Assembly: GCF_000236805.1 (NCBI RefSeq)
Contig: NZ_AGFX01000011.1
Span: 838,704 to 902,703, forward strand
Direction of reading: 5' to 3'
Source of the DNA: Paenibacillus peoriae KCTC 3763
Lineage (GTDB): Bacteria > Bacillota > Bacilli > Paenibacillales > Paenibacillaceae
Length of the DNA stretch: 64,000 nt
Shown here: positions 1 to 8,143 of the stretch, piece by piece
Layout: each line of letters begins with the position of its first letter
How positions within the stretch are numbered: position 1 is the stretch's first letter
Notes under the pieces: model-generated
The model's input: only the letters and a program-made list of their open reading frames with translations
The model's database searches: none
What the model was told of the DNA's origin: nothing
Program-made: the position numbers and the translations under genes

Positions 1-1
1 T

Positions 2-1279
2 CGCTTTATTCGTTTGCAGTTCACAGATTTGCTGGGCACCATTAAAAACGTTGAAATTCCAGTTAGCCAACTGGAAAAAGCATTGGACAACAAAATGATG
101 TTTGACGGTTCTTCCATTGAAGGGTATGTGCGCATCGAAGAATCTGACATGTACTTATATCCGGATTTGGACACATGGGTTGTATTCCCTTGGGTAACTT
201 CAGATCGTGTAGCTCGTTTGATCTGTGATATTTACAAGCCGGACGGAGTTCCGTTTGCAGGTGACCCACGCGGTATTTTGAAGCGTGTTCTTAAGGAAGC
301 GGAAGAGCTGGGATACACTTCGATGAATGTTGGACCTGAACCAGAATTTTTCCTGTTCAAAACAGATGAAAAGGGCGAGCCGACCACAGAACTGAATGAC
401 CAAGGCGGATATTTTGACCTGGCACCAATGGATCTCGGTGAAAACTGCCGTCGTGAAATTGTTCTTAAGCTTGAAGAAATGGGCTTCGAAATTGAAGCAT
501 CCCATCATGAGGTTGCACCTGGTCAGCATGAGATTGACTTTAAATATGCGGATGCGATCAAAGCTGCGGATCAGATTCAAACATTCAAGCTCGTTGTTAA
601 GACGATTGCACGTCAGCATGGACTGCATGCTACCTTTATGCCAAAACCTTTGTTTGGTGTGAATGGCTCCGGTATGCACTGCAACCAGTCATTGTTCAAG
701 GAAAATGAGAACGTATTTTATGATGAAACGGACGAACTCGGATTGAGTCAAACAGCCCGCCACTATATGGCTGGTATTCTCAAGCACGCACGTGCAATGG
801 CCGCAATCACGAATCCGACGGTAAATTCATATAAGCGTCTCGTACCAGGCTATGAAGCGCCTTGTTATGTTGCCTGGTCTGCAAGTAACCGTAGCCCGAT
901 GATTCGGATTCCTGCATCTCGTGGCCTAAGCACTCGCGTCGAAGTTCGTAACCCTGACCCGGCTGCGAATCCGTATTTGGCCTTGGCTGTAATGCTGAGA
1001 GCTGGCTTGGATGGCATCAAACGCCAGCTGCCTCTACCAGCTCCAATTGATCGTAACATCTACGTTATGTCCGAGGAAGAGCGGATCGAAGAAGGCATTC
1101 CAAGCCTGCCTGCAGACTTGAAGGAAGCCTTGTCTGAGCTGATTCGGAGTGAAGTCATCTCTGACGCACTGGGCGACCATGCTTTGGCATACTTCTACGA
1201 GCTTAAAGAAATTGAATGGGACATGTACAGAACACAGGTTCACCAGTGGGAACGTGATCAATATTTGACGCTGTATTAA
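2..1279 (+). CDS. glnA: Glutamine synthetase type I, 5'-truncated by window edge
   Basis: Makes glutamine from glutamate, ammonia and ATP in the cytosol, the main nitrogen-assimilation step. The frame is open from base 2 (RFIRLQFTD), so the real start lies outside the window; about 425 of the usual ~444 residues are present. Visible signatures are the FDGSSIEG segment, EPEFFLF and [12 protein letters not shown] metal and substrate motifs, NGSGMH, the [17 protein letters not shown] loop, NRSP and the [14 protein letters not shown] stretch, ending in [12 protein letters not shown]. The adenylylation-type insert of proteobacterial GS is absent, as in Firmicute GSI-alpha. A strong terminator follows directly. 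A diverged copy of this C-terminus recurs near 8144. Confidence 0.98.
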   Translation, partial: RFIRLQFTDLLGTIKNVEIPVSQLEKALDNKMMFDGSSIEGYVRIEESDMYLYPDLDTWVVFPWVTSDRVARLICDIYKPDGVPFAGDPRGILKRVLKEAEELGYTSMNVGPEPEFFLFKTDEKGEPTTELNDQGGYFDLAPMDLGENCRREIVLKLEEMGFEIEASHHEVAPGQHEIDFKYADAIKAADQIQTFKLVVKTIARQHGLHATFMPKPLFGVNGSGMHCNQSLFKENENVFYDETDELGLSQTARHYMAGILKHARAMAAITNPTVNSYKRLVPGYEAPCYVAWSASNRSPMIRIPASRGLSTRVEVRNPDPAANPYLALAVMLRAGLDGIKRQLPLPAPIDRNIYVMSEEERIEEGIPSLPADLKEALSELIRSEVISDALGDHALAYFYELKEIEWDMYRTQVHQWERDQYLTLY

Positions 1280-1287
1280 AAGGTAGA

Positions 1288-1325
1288 ATCCCTTGACGCT
1301 CTAAGCGTTGAGGGATTTTTGCTTT
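1288..1325 (+). terminator. Intrinsic terminator of glnA
   Basis: A 13-bp stem (ATCCCTTGACGCT with AGCGTTGAGGGAT, two G-U pairs) with a 3-nt loop runs straight into a T-rich tract, 8 nt after the glnA stop. A related hairpin sits at 8230-8266. Confidence 0.9.
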
Positions 1326-1396
1326 TGTGGGTTACCCATCAGTTTTTTTTGGTACTACTTAGTTTTCCCCACAATTTCCCCACAAAACATTATGAA

Positions 1397-1553
1397 ACTA
1401 ATGATGAAGTATACTGCACGGATTGCGTCTCTGCCCATCCATACATATCGTACAGCTATTACGTTGACGGCGAATATATGGGCGATTCGGAAAAGATGAT
1501 CATACACGGTATGTAGAGTCATTAGATGACGAATATGAAGGTGAAGAGGTATG
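1397..1553 (+). pseudogene. Broken small gene, probably phage-type
   Basis: Two adjacent frames carry coding-looking sequence. The first (to about 1500) reads NDEVYCTDCV...YSYYVDGEYMGDSE and hits a stop at 1516. The other then reads FGKDDHTRYVESLDDEYEGEEV and stops at about 1553, overlapping the next gene's ATG as in a coupled operon. A single frameshift near 1490-1500 would join them. I do not recognise the family; the Cys pair and acidic tail suggest a small zinc-binding or phage protein. No clear start is visible. Confidence 0.4.
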
Positions 1554-2198
1554 ACCATAGCTGATTGGATGATGGCTCACCCTTGGATGGCATTTGGATG
1601 TGGATATTCCTTTGCATTACTTCTACGTATTGGGGGAAACGCTGATGATATTAATGCTGAAGACATTCGAAAAACAAAATGGTTACTTGGCAAATATACC
1701 GATTTAGTAGATGTAATAAAAAACTATGAATATTCACTGGAGCAGATTAAAAACGGAATGTCAGCTTATGACTTGCTCTCAGCTGAAGGTTCTGTAGCGA
1801 AAAGGGTAACTGGTCAAGAACTGACGGCAGACGTGACGGCAAATACTGTTTTGCTCAAGGATCAGCGTCACATTAATTACAAGTTCTATCTCCTCATTAC
1901 AAACAATATCCGTTTTGCAATTTCTAACATTAGAGATGCACATGAAGGACTTGCTGCAAAGCTTTTATTCATGGATGGGATGAAGTATCTAAAAGCTCAA
2001 CAGTATATGAGCAGAGAGTATAAAAAAGGGATTCATGGTATATCAGCCACGACATTCGCTGACAAAAGACGCAAGGCTATAGAAAATTTAGCAAAAAGTC
2101 TTAAAGTCAACCGAACATTGGATTTTGTGATCATTGACTATGGTCGGGGGCGAAACCAAGAAGGAGAAATTGGACTCAGGATGCCAGAAGTAAATTAG
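1551..2198 (+). CDS. Uncharacterised 215-aa protein, possibly phage-type regulator
   Basis: The ATG overlaps the stop of the preceding broken gene (ATGA), pointing to translational coupling. The N-terminus has a short hydrophobic stretch (about residues 11-28). The middle is charged and helical (about 45-110). The last 70 residues are basic and may be a helix-turn-helix-like region (TFADKRRKAIENLAKSLKVNRT), loosely like phage late-gene regulators of the ArpU/RinA kind. That comparison is inference from composition, not a recognised family. A terminator overlaps the stop codon. AT-richer than glnA; part of the island. Confidence 0.6.
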   Translation: MTIADWMMAHPWMAFGCGYSFALLLRIGGNADDINAEDIRKTKWLLGKYTDLVDVIKNYEYSLEQIKNGMSAYDLLSAEGSVAKRVTGQELTADVTANTVLLKDQRHINYKFYLLITNNIRFAISNIRDAHEGLAAKLLFMDGMKYLKAQQYMSREYKKGIHGISATTFADKRRKAIENLAKSLKVNRTLDFVIIDYGRGRNQEGEIGLRMPEVN

Positions 2199-2230
2199 AC
2201 CGTAAGGGCTTAAGCCTTTGCGGTCTTTGT
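2197..2230 (+). terminator. Intrinsic terminator
   Basis: AGACCG/CGGTCT outer stem with an AAGGGCTTAAGCCTT inner palindrome, then a short T-rich stretch, immediately after the stop of the 215-aa gene. Confidence 0.75.
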
Positions 2231-2329
2231 TTGTCGTGGGAATCGATGTAAATCCGTAGTAGGCCCGTAGCAGAAAGGATTTACACTTTATTTAGGAACA
2301 AATTAAAACTATTCTAGGAGGCAATAAAC

Positions 2330-2584
2330 ATGGCACAAAGTTACGCTTATTTGGACAACACAGGAATTTTACATCTTCATCCGTTGAAAAGTGAAGCAGC
2401 CAAGAATGGCAAGTATATCGGCACGAATCTCGATTACGACGAAAGTGGATTTCCGATCATCGGCGGCGAAGGTGTTGTTTACTACGTGCATAAAGACAAA
2501 GCCTATATTAACGGTAATGAGAATGACGGACAACCAATCGCAACGCCATCTTCTCTTCGTGAACTGACAGAACAGATTAAGTGA
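2330..2584 (+). CDS. Conserved-looking small hypothetical protein (84 aa)
   Basis: A strong ribosome site (AGGAGG, 9 nt before the ATG) supports this start. The 84-residue product is soluble, with no membrane segment, Cys or signal peptide. It is rich in Gly, Asn, Asp and Tyr and has a central GGEGVVYYVHKDKAYING stretch that looks like a small beta fold. I do not recognise the family. It stands alone between two terminators (2197-2230 and 2634-2680), so it is probably its own transcription unit. Codon use is closer to the core genome than that of its neighbours. Confidence 0.65.
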   Translation: MAQSYAYLDNTGILHLHPLKSEAAKNGKYIGTNLDYDESGFPIIGGEGVVYYVHKDKAYINGNENDGQPIATPSSLRELTEQIK

Positions 2585-2633
2585 TTTTGGAGTTAATTGA
2601 TTTAAGAGATAGATTTTGTTTGGATTTCTACTA

Positions 2634-2682
2634 AATAAAAGAAAGGGGGAACAAAGGTATTGTTCTCTCTTTCTTTTATTTG
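2634..2682. terminator. Bidirectional terminator
   Basis: Near-perfect inverted repeat AATAAAAGAAAG ... CTTTCTTTTATT with an inner GGGAACAA/TTGTTCTC stem. It has A-rich and T-rich flanks on both sides and serves the convergent genes ending at 2584 (+) and 2706 (-). Confidence 0.85.
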
Positions 2683-2705
2683 AAACAAAATAAATATAAT
2701 TAATA

Positions 2706-3356
2706 TTAAGTGTTGATTTTTGAATTTATTGATACCATTTTTCGAATAATGGATGCATCCAGGTCGAAATCAAGTAAATTGCAGCGAATTTGATTTAAAG
2801 AAGCTATAGTCTCATCGATTGCAATTAAGTGATCTTCTAGATCAGAAATTACACTACTTTTAAATAAGTAACTTAAAAAGGTATCTGCTAGGAATGATAT
2901 TACCAGAGAAAATATTAAAATCGCTAACGTCCCCTGAGCATCTGAGCTTGGTTTGGAAGCAATAATAGAACTGGATGCTATAATTATTGACATAATACTA
3001 ATAGAGAAAGTGTTTAAAGAATTACTTAGATTAGATACTTTATTATATTTAGTAATCAAAAAATTCACGCTTACCTTTTTGTCTAAGAGGGTTTTGAGAG
3101 TTTCTTGTTTATAGTATTCTTTTAAAAGGTTTAATTGAAGGCTGATAGCCCCATACCCTTTTTGATATTGTTTCTTAAAATGTTTATTGCTTTTAATGAA
3201 ATTTTTAAATGGTTTTCTAAAATGTTTAGAGTAAATAAACCTAGGTTTTATATTTTTACAATGTCTTGCTATTACAGCAATTAAAGGTCCTAATAAAATG
3301 AAAACATATCCTAGTAAAATTAACAAGTAATTTAACCCCTTAGTCATTTTCTTCAT
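2706..3356 (-). CDS. Membrane protein of unknown function (216 aa)
   Basis: Reads on the minus strand from an ATG at 3356. The N-terminus is a hydrophobic helix (about residues 9-29), followed by a strongly basic loop (30-70). A second pair of hydrophobic segments lies at about 114-133 and 143-165, and the C-terminus is helical, probably a short coiled coil. The layout resembles small membrane effector proteins of mobile islands, but no family motif is seen. It is low in GC and rich in AAA/TTT, unlike the flanking core genes, which suggests horizontal origin. The role is unknown. Confidence 0.55.
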   Translation of the reverse strand: MKKMTKGLNYLLILLGYVFILLGPLIAVIARHCKNIKPRFIYSKHFRKPFKNFIKSNKHFKKQYQKGYGAISLQLNLLKEYYKQETLKTLLDKKVSVNFLITKYNKVSNLSNSLNTFSISIMSIIIASSSIIASKPSSDAQGTLAILIFSLVISFLADTFLSYLFKSSVISDLEDHLIAIDETIASLNQIRCNLLDFDLDASIIRKMVSINSKINT

Positions 3357-3729
3357 TTGTTAGTATCGGTTTTGCAACTATATTATTTAAGATGAAAGAG
3401 TAACCAGTTTAACTAGTTGATCACATAGCTATTTGTAAGATTATTCCCTACTAATAATGAATAAAAAAATGATATGTTGAATCCATAAAAAATAACGAAA
3501 ATAAGGGGCGCTGAATTTAGATGACTCTTATTTTTGTTCAGGAAACTTTTCCTTAGCCTCAGATACATAAGGATGGAAACTTACCATAGTATTAGTGAAG
3601 TTAGGAAAGTGGTATAAGGTATCAATTTTATCGTGGATAACTATAACTTTATTTTTGCAGTAGAATAATGGAGAATTGTGTAAGATAATATAATTGAATT
3701 GCACAAGTAGTATTTTAGGGGGATTAACG
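3357..3729. other. AT-rich intergenic stretch, no gene seen
   Basis: Divergent spacer between the minus-strand membrane gene and the plus-strand gene starting at 3730. Every frame is cut by stops, and no convincing hairpin or repeat is visible. It must hold both promoters. Confidence 0.5.
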
Positions 3730-4461
3730 TTGAAATCAGATAAAAAAACATATTGGAGTCTGAACGCAATAATTTCTGTAGTAGTCCTTGCATGGTTTGT
3801 ATTGGGAGCTTTGGCTTATTTTATTTTTGGGAATTGGACAGACAGAGGGACGTTTGGAGATATGTTCGGTTCTGTGAATGTTTTATTTTCAGGTTTAGCT
3901 TTTGCTACAGTAATGTACACAATTCATTTGCAAAAACAGGATTTAAATATCCAAAGAGAGGTTCAGCAGATACAGATTCAGGATATGAAAATGCAAGCAC
4001 AAGCAACTGCTAAATCAGCTGAACAACTTGAAGTCCAGCAACGATTAATGAATTATCAAATTAGTCAGGATACTGTTCTTAAACTTATAGGAGTCAAGCA
4101 AAAAATGGTTCAGGAATTTAGTTGGGAAGTACCAACGTCGGGTCCGAGTTCTAATAGCTATAAAATGGCTTTAGGTCCTGAAGCAATGTCTGCTTGCTAT
4201 ATTTCTATTAAAAGAAAAAAAGGTAATGTAACTGATGATAAATTTTTTAAGCAATATTTCAGAATATTCTTTTATACTCTTCAATTGATAAACGAAGCAG
4301 ATTTAACAGATAAGCAAAAACAGATACTGGCTGATATTCTTGGAATCGAAACATCTGATAAAGAAATTCAAATTATTTATGAAAGTCATGAAAAGGAACA
4401 ATCCAAGTTATTTTTGCTTAAACACTATGGATTTTATAACCAGTTTAAGTCGTTTTATTAG
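3730..4461 (+). CDS. Two-TM membrane protein with coiled coil; candidate phage-defence type
   Basis: The start is taken as TTG 3730, 9 nt after an AGGGGG ribosome site; the upstream in-frame ATG at 3694 has no such site. Residues about 10-33 and 45-68 are membrane helices separated by a short loop containing WTDRGTFGDMFGSVN. A charged Gln-rich coiled coil follows (about 70-115), then a soluble alpha-helical domain to 243. The GDMFG...LFSGLAFA...Q arrangement resembles the N-terminal module of membrane proteins often annotated as putative abortive-infection proteins. That link is from memory and unproven. It sits alone in the island. Confidence 0.55.
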   Translation: MKSDKKTYWSLNAIISVVVLAWFVLGALAYFIFGNWTDRGTFGDMFGSVNVLFSGLAFATVMYTIHLQKQDLNIQREVQQIQIQDMKMQAQATAKSAEQLEVQQRLMNYQISQDTVLKLIGVKQKMVQEFSWEVPTSGPSSNSYKMALGPEAMSACYISIKRKKGNVTDDKFFKQYFRIFFYTLQLINEADLTDKQKQILADILGIETSDKEIQIIYESHEKEQSKLFLLKHYGFYNQFKSFY

Positions 4462-4518
4462 GAAGACTTAAATGCACCAGAAACTTGTTTTAGTCTATAC
4501 CAACAAAAACAGTAGTAA

Positions 4519-4671
4519 ATATGAAGGGGAGTTGGTTTAGAGGATTGAATACAGACACTTTGAAAAGTGTCGTCCTCGCAATTCTCCGTAAAAAGTTTAA
4601 ATGGATTGTACTCACATTTGAGAAAGATATTTATGAGCTTGGGAAGACCTTGTCTCCGGTACACTATACAA
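4519..4671 (+). other. Short open frame, doubtful
   Basis: An ATG-started frame of about 50 codons (MKGSWFRGLN...VHYTS) lies before the terminator at 4702. There is no ribosome site and no recognisable motif. It may be a remnant of a longer gene; reported only because the 4462-4814 gap otherwise holds just the terminator. Confidence 0.2.
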
Positions 4672-4701
4672 GCTGAATTTTTACGGTTCCCAACAAGACT
4701 T

Positions 4702-4744
4702 CTGTCTTTTTGTTACTTAAGAAGCAATAAGACAGTTTTTTTTG
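4702..4744 (+). terminator. Intrinsic terminator
   Basis: CTGTCTTTTTG pairs with CAATAAGACAG around a 12-nt loop and is followed by eight T. It ends transcription from the 3730 gene before the YjcZ-like cluster. Confidence 0.85.
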
Positions 4745-4814
4745 TTTACCTAGAAGTCCATTCCCAAAACAAGACCTCGCATAGCCTGTGGAGTGAACAA
4801 AGGAGGCGTACCAT

Positions 4815-4925
4815 GTGAGGGGAACAGAAATAGGTTGCGAAGAAACTGCCGGGAAAGTTTGGACATCGGTAGCTGTTGTCTTGACATTGTTTATTTTGTT
4901 GGTAATCATTTTAATTCTTTTATAA
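4815..4925 (+). CDS. YjcZ-family-like small membrane protein (36 aa)
   Basis: GTG start inside ATGTGAGG (the ATG two bases upstream meets an immediate TGA), about 10 nt after AGGAGG. The product has a short polar N-terminus with one Cys, a WTS motif, then a single hydrophobic helix (VVLTLFILLVIILILL). Size, the WTS..A.LVLFILLVII pattern and the tandem paralogues at 5031 and 5448 match the YjcZ family of tiny Bacillales proteins, known from sporulating cells. This copy is the most diverged and ends without the TK..W. tail of the others. Confidence 0.6.
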   Translation: MRGTEIGCEETAGKVWTSVAVVLTLFILLVIILILL

Positions 4926-5030
4926 AGATTCTAAGGTTCCACCGTCATTTTTGCGAATTGCCGATTAGCACTGTCAATTTCTTTAAGGACACATAGTGTA
5001 TACCGTACCTAAAAAAAAGGAGGAGTTTAT

Positions 5031-5147
5031 GTGAGTGAATGTGGACATGAGCATAAGGTCAAACATTGTGGTGCTTTCACATCGACGGGTGCAATTTTGG
5101 TGCTCTTTATCCTGTTGGTCATAATTACCAAAGCATGTTGGATTTAA
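5031..5147 (+). CDS. YjcZ-family-like small membrane protein (38 aa)
   Basis: GTG start, again within ATGTGA, after a strong AAGGAGGAG ribosome site. The N-terminus is His- and Cys-rich (SECGHEHKVKHCG), a possible metal-binding patch. It is followed by FTSTGAILVLFILLVIITKACWI, one membrane helix with a short aromatic tail. It shares about 20 of its last 24 residues with the copy at 5448. Second of three tandem paralogues; likely a spore- or forespore-membrane small protein by family, role unproven. Confidence 0.75.
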   Translation: MSECGHEHKVKHCGAFTSTGAILVLFILLVIITKACWI

Positions 5148-5334
5148 TTTCGTGAGCATAGCCACACTATTCGCTGCTCCTAGGTTAACTAAGTTCTTAC
5201 CGAATGCATGGCGATTCTGCCATAATAGTGGTTGCGCTTATTGGGTTTTGTTGACCTAGCGGGATTGTCAGTAACGGGATTGTTCGAATTAGCATTGGAA
5301 TGACTAAGGATGATAAATCTGTTTAAAAACGAGT

Positions 5335-5372
5335 GAATACCTTATCGGCTTCGGCTGGTAGGGTATTCTTTT
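5335..5372 (+). terminator. Intrinsic terminator
   Basis: A 15-bp stem (GAATACC...CGGC with GCTG...GGTATTC, several G-U pairs) closed by a TTCG tetraloop and followed by TTTTG. It separates the second and third YjcZ-like genes. Confidence 0.8.
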
Positions 5373-5447
5373 GTTTACCTACATGCCCTGTCACAGCATG
5401 TATTTATTCATATATTAAGGTATAAACAAATAAAGGAGGTTAATGGC

Positions 5448-5549
5448 ATGGGTGCATATGAAGGTGGCGGCGGTGTATGGACTTCCACAGCAGCAATTTT
5501 GGTGCTCTTTATTCTGTTGGTTATAATCACTAAATCACTTTGGGTTTAA
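5448..5549 (+). CDS. YjcZ-family small membrane protein (33 aa)
   Basis: The ATG at 5448 follows AAAGGAGG by 7 nt. The product is MGAYEGGGGVWTSTAA followed by ILVLFILLVIITKSLWV: the typical YjcZ layout of a Gly-rich head, one hydrophobic helix and a two- or three-residue tail. Best-conserved member of the local triplet. Families of this type are expressed during sporulation in Bacillus; here that role is inferred only from the family. Confidence 0.8.
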   Translation: MGAYEGGGGVWTSTAAILVLFILLVIITKSLWV

Positions 5550-5640
5550 TTTGTGAAAAGAACTGTTGGATCATACCACATCAATTAAGATTAACGAATC
5601 CTATTTCTTCCGTAAGCAGTTTGAATTTAGAGTAGATGTA

Positions 5641-5682
5641 AATAAGGACTCTAGCGGTTTGTAACCGGTAAGAGTCCTTATT
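5641..5682. terminator. Bidirectional terminator
   Basis: Perfect 12-bp inverted repeat AATAAGGACTCT/AGAGTCCTTATT with an inner CGGTT/AACCG stem, lying between the YjcZ-like genes (+) and the pseudogene ending at 5684 (-). Confidence 0.9.
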
Positions 5683-5683
5683 G

Positions 5684-6310
5684 TTATTTATTTGAATACT
5701 GTTCTATAATTTCAACGGATACACCAGATTCCATATACAACGAATAACTTTTATTGTCTCGATTCCATATTGCCTGATTCACCAAGTTTTCACCTTTTAA
5801 TGTAACTTGAATACCGTTTATATTTTTCTTGGAAACTTGACTATGATTATTATAAACTCCGCTAATATCTTCGCTGCCTTCGGCTACTCTATAATTAATT
5901 TTCTCCTTACCATTACTATAATCAACCTCAATAATTGATTTTCCAATTACTTGAATCAAGTTTTGCTTGTATTCATCAGCAATGATTGAAGGTGCGGAAA
6001 TTGTAAACCCTGCAGATTTTTCAGCTTCTTGTAATGTTTTAAATTCTACAAGCGGATTCGGAGTAAAGAATATTGTACATTTCTACTGGAACATATACAT
6101 TGCCTTTCGTAATTGTAGGAGCAGCACTTAATTTAGTTGGGGTGGACATGCCAATGGCATGGCTGCTTTGAACATAGTAATTATTAGTACCAATCGTTAG
6201 TGTTGTCGTTACCAATCCGTTATCTAAAACAATAGTTTCCTTTTCATTTCCAACTTGCACTTTGAAGTTAAGGGGATTAACTGTTACACGCAGTGGAACC
6301 ATGATGGCAC
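5684..6310 (-). pseudogene. Frameshifted copper-amine-oxidase-N / DUF4367-type protein
   Basis: Two minus-strand frames together form one protein. The upstream part (about 6302 to 6060) reads MVPLRVTVNPLNFKVQVG...NVYVPVEMYNI, the repeat typical of copper amine oxidase-like N-terminal domains. The downstream frame continues FTPNPLVEFKTLQEAEKSAG...IISAP-like sequence into a DUF4367-style domain (IQVIGKSIIEVDY...LKGENL..QAIWNRDNKSYSLYME) ending at 5684. One frameshift near 6060 breaks it. The N-terminus also lacks the expected signal peptide and first strands. Intact homologues are secreted or cell-wall proteins. A decayed gene of the island. Confidence 0.7.
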
Positions 6311-6775
6311 TTCTAATTATTTGTATTCGAACTTCTTTACATGAATTATTAAGTTATAACAATAAAGGCCCATTCAGCAGCCGTAAGAACTACGTACTGT
6401 ATGATCGTATTATAACTAATGCTCTCCACAATTTCGCTATTACGGGAATCTAGGGGCTGAACAAAGGGGCATCAAAGAAATATTTGAAGTTAATATGATG
6501 CAAAATTTATTAAACGAAAGGTAGAGGGAAAATGGTATTTTCTAGCTCGTGAAACGAGAGTATACTTAGAATAATGGATTTTGGAGCAAAAAAATATATT
6601 AAGCAGGTAGTGTTACATATGAGTGATGCAAGCTGGATTTGGCTTGAAAAAACAATTTGCTCTTGCGAAAAAAAATATTTACCTTACATGCAGTACAAAA
6701 ATTACCAGTTTACAAGGTTATTTCATTGCCACATCTACTAGTAAAATATACAATAACAACAGAACAAGTGCGAGG
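6303..6775. other. Decayed stretch, gene remnants only
   Basis: Short open pieces in different frames occur here: one ending YVLYDRIITNALHN..., one reading RYYGNLGAEQRGIKEIFEV to about 6522, and a 40-codon ATG frame from 6619 (MSDASWIWLEK...). None has a full domain or a good ribosome site. This looks like eroded coding DNA upstream of the agr-like locus. Confidence 0.35.
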
Positions 6776-7501
6776 ATGGTGTACCTTTTGTTATCTGCTT
6801 TATTTTATATTTTATTCGGCACATTTGATGCTTTAGCTATGCTGGTTCTTATTTTAAAATTGTATAGAATGCCGTTTCTAAAATATAAGTATCGAATACT
6901 ATTATTTGTTGTTTGTATATCATTATTTTCTTACGTGGTAAGAGTTGTCTTGCAAATACCTAAGTTAGATTTACCGCTTCAGTATGTATTCTTTTTTTTA
7001 TTTTTAAGATTTGGACTCCGTCTAAAATTACATTCGGGGGCATTTATTTCTGGTACTGGTATTTCTGCTTACATATCTATTCAACTTATATTATTTTATC
7101 TTCTAAACTTAGCTGTTAATATCGATCGCAATGTTCTTAATGAAAATACTGGCGGGTCGGTTTATGTCATTCAAATTGTCTCAATTCTTTCAGCTTATTT
7201 GATTGCTGGTTTACTGAAAATGTATAATGGAGGATTCTCATTTATCTCAGGACCACCTCATGATTTTATTTTACAAGAAAACTATGGAACTAAAACAAAC
7301 AAGGTGTTACTCTCGGGCTCGATCCTATCTTTTATCACTATAATTCTCATGGTGGTTATGCTATACGCAATGAACCCACTTATGTGCATATTTTTATCTT
7401 TGTTAACATTCGGAATTTCCTACTTTTTATCGGACAGAGGTGACTACGAGGATGTTAGAGAAGCTGTCGAATTATATCGCCACGGAAATAAAAAACGCTG
7501 A
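6776..7501 (+). CDS. Polytopic membrane protein upstream of agrB (AgrC sensor-like, no kinase)
   Basis: The start is set at ATG 6776 because the upstream extension of the frame (from 6623) is polar, Lys-rich and lacks a ribosome site. The 241-residue product is almost all hydrophobic, with about seven predicted helices (roughly 3-25, 35-55, 60-80, 85-110, 120-140, 180-205, 208-225). It ends in a short charged tail (RGDYEDVREAVELYRHGN). Its 3' end overlaps agrB by about 50 bp. Position and topology recall the sensor half of AgrC, but no histidine-kinase domain follows, so it may be a stand-alone receptor, a transporter part or a truncated sensor. Function not established. Confidence 0.6.
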   Translation: MVYLLLSALFYILFGTFDALAMLVLILKLYRMPFLKYKYRILLFVVCISLFSYVVRVVLQIPKLDLPLQYVFFFLFLRFGLRLKLHSGAFISGTGISAYISIQLILFYLLNLAVNIDRNVLNENTGGSVYVIQIVSILSAYLIAGLLKMYNGGFSFISGPPHDFILQENYGTKTNKVLLSGSILSFITIILMVVMLYAMNPLMCIFLSLLTFGISYFLSDRGDYEDVREAVELYRHGNKKR

Positions 7502-7991
7502 TCCTCATGGTCCGGGAACGGTTGAAGTTTTAGAGTATGAATTAAGTAATCGAATAAATGTGGTGGCGATACTTATATTGACAATTTTATGGGGATGGTT
7601 GCTGGGTCATCTTGGAGAATCGCTTATTGCAATGGTATCTTTTGCAGTAGCCAGGAAATTCTCAGGAGGAATTCACCTAAAGTCATTAACTTTGTGTACA
7701 ATTGTCTCTTCTTCTTTATTTGCTGTGATTCCTATAATTACCTTAAATCATACACAATTCATAATATTAAACATAATTACTTTTATAAGCTTCTTATGCT
7801 ATGCTCCAAGAGATTTTGATGAACTTAATGTGCAAGTAAATCGAAAAAAGACCAAAATATATGCATTGCTTTCTTTCTTGCTTAGTTTGCTCTTTCTTTC
7901 ACCCCTTGTAACTCTCTCTTTTTTTATTCAGGCATTAACTATTCTTCCTATTTGGAATTACTGGAAGGGGGGTGTGAAAAATGAATTCTAA
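7452..7991 (+). CDS. agrB: AgrB-family peptide-processing membrane protease
   Basis: AgrB proteins cleave the C-terminal tail of AgrD and help form the cyclic autoinducer. The ATG at 7452 sits 11 nt after AGAGG; GTG 7440 is the alternative. The protein (179 aa) has the family order: an amphipathic start, an ELSNRINV helix, then ARKFSGGIHLKSLTLCT. That stretch carries the conserved His (GGIH) and Cys (TLCT) catalytic pair. Four or more hydrophobic helices complete it. It overlaps the agrD-like gene by 11 bp. No agrA or agrC kinase is present in the window. Confidence 0.88.
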   Translation: MLEKLSNYIATEIKNADPHGPGTVEVLEYELSNRINVVAILILTILWGWLLGHLGESLIAMVSFAVARKFSGGIHLKSLTLCTIVSSSLFAVIPIITLNHTQFIILNIITFISFLCYAPRDFDELNVQVNRKKTKIYALLSFLLSLLFLSPLVTLSFFIQALTILPIWNYWKGGVKNEF

Positions 7992-8106
7992 ATTGGCGAG
8001 AATTTTATCTAATACTCTGAATAAGAGTGCAGTGAAGACATCCAAAAAGAGAAAAAGTTTTATCGGTTCTAAGCCACTTCCGCTGGCTCTGAAAAAGAAG
8101 GGATAA
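7981..8106 (+). CDS. agrD: AgrD-like cyclic autoinducer precursor (41 aa)
   Basis: The ATG lies inside the end of agrB with GGGGGGTG just upstream, typical agrBD coupling. The 41-residue product has a basic amphipathic leader (MNSKLARILSNTLNKSAVKT) and a C-terminal part SFIGSKPLPLALKKKG. The Pro-x-Pro...Leu-Lys tail matches the PxxPxxL cleavage region of AgrD peptides, but there is no Cys. If cyclised, the ring would have to be a Ser lactone. The tail is basic instead of acidic, which is unusual. Confidence 0.65.
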   Translation: MNSKLARILSNTLNKSAVKTSKKRKSFIGSKPLPLALKKKG

Positions 8107-8143
8107 TGTAACATTTTCAGAACCAACAAAATGACCAGATCCC

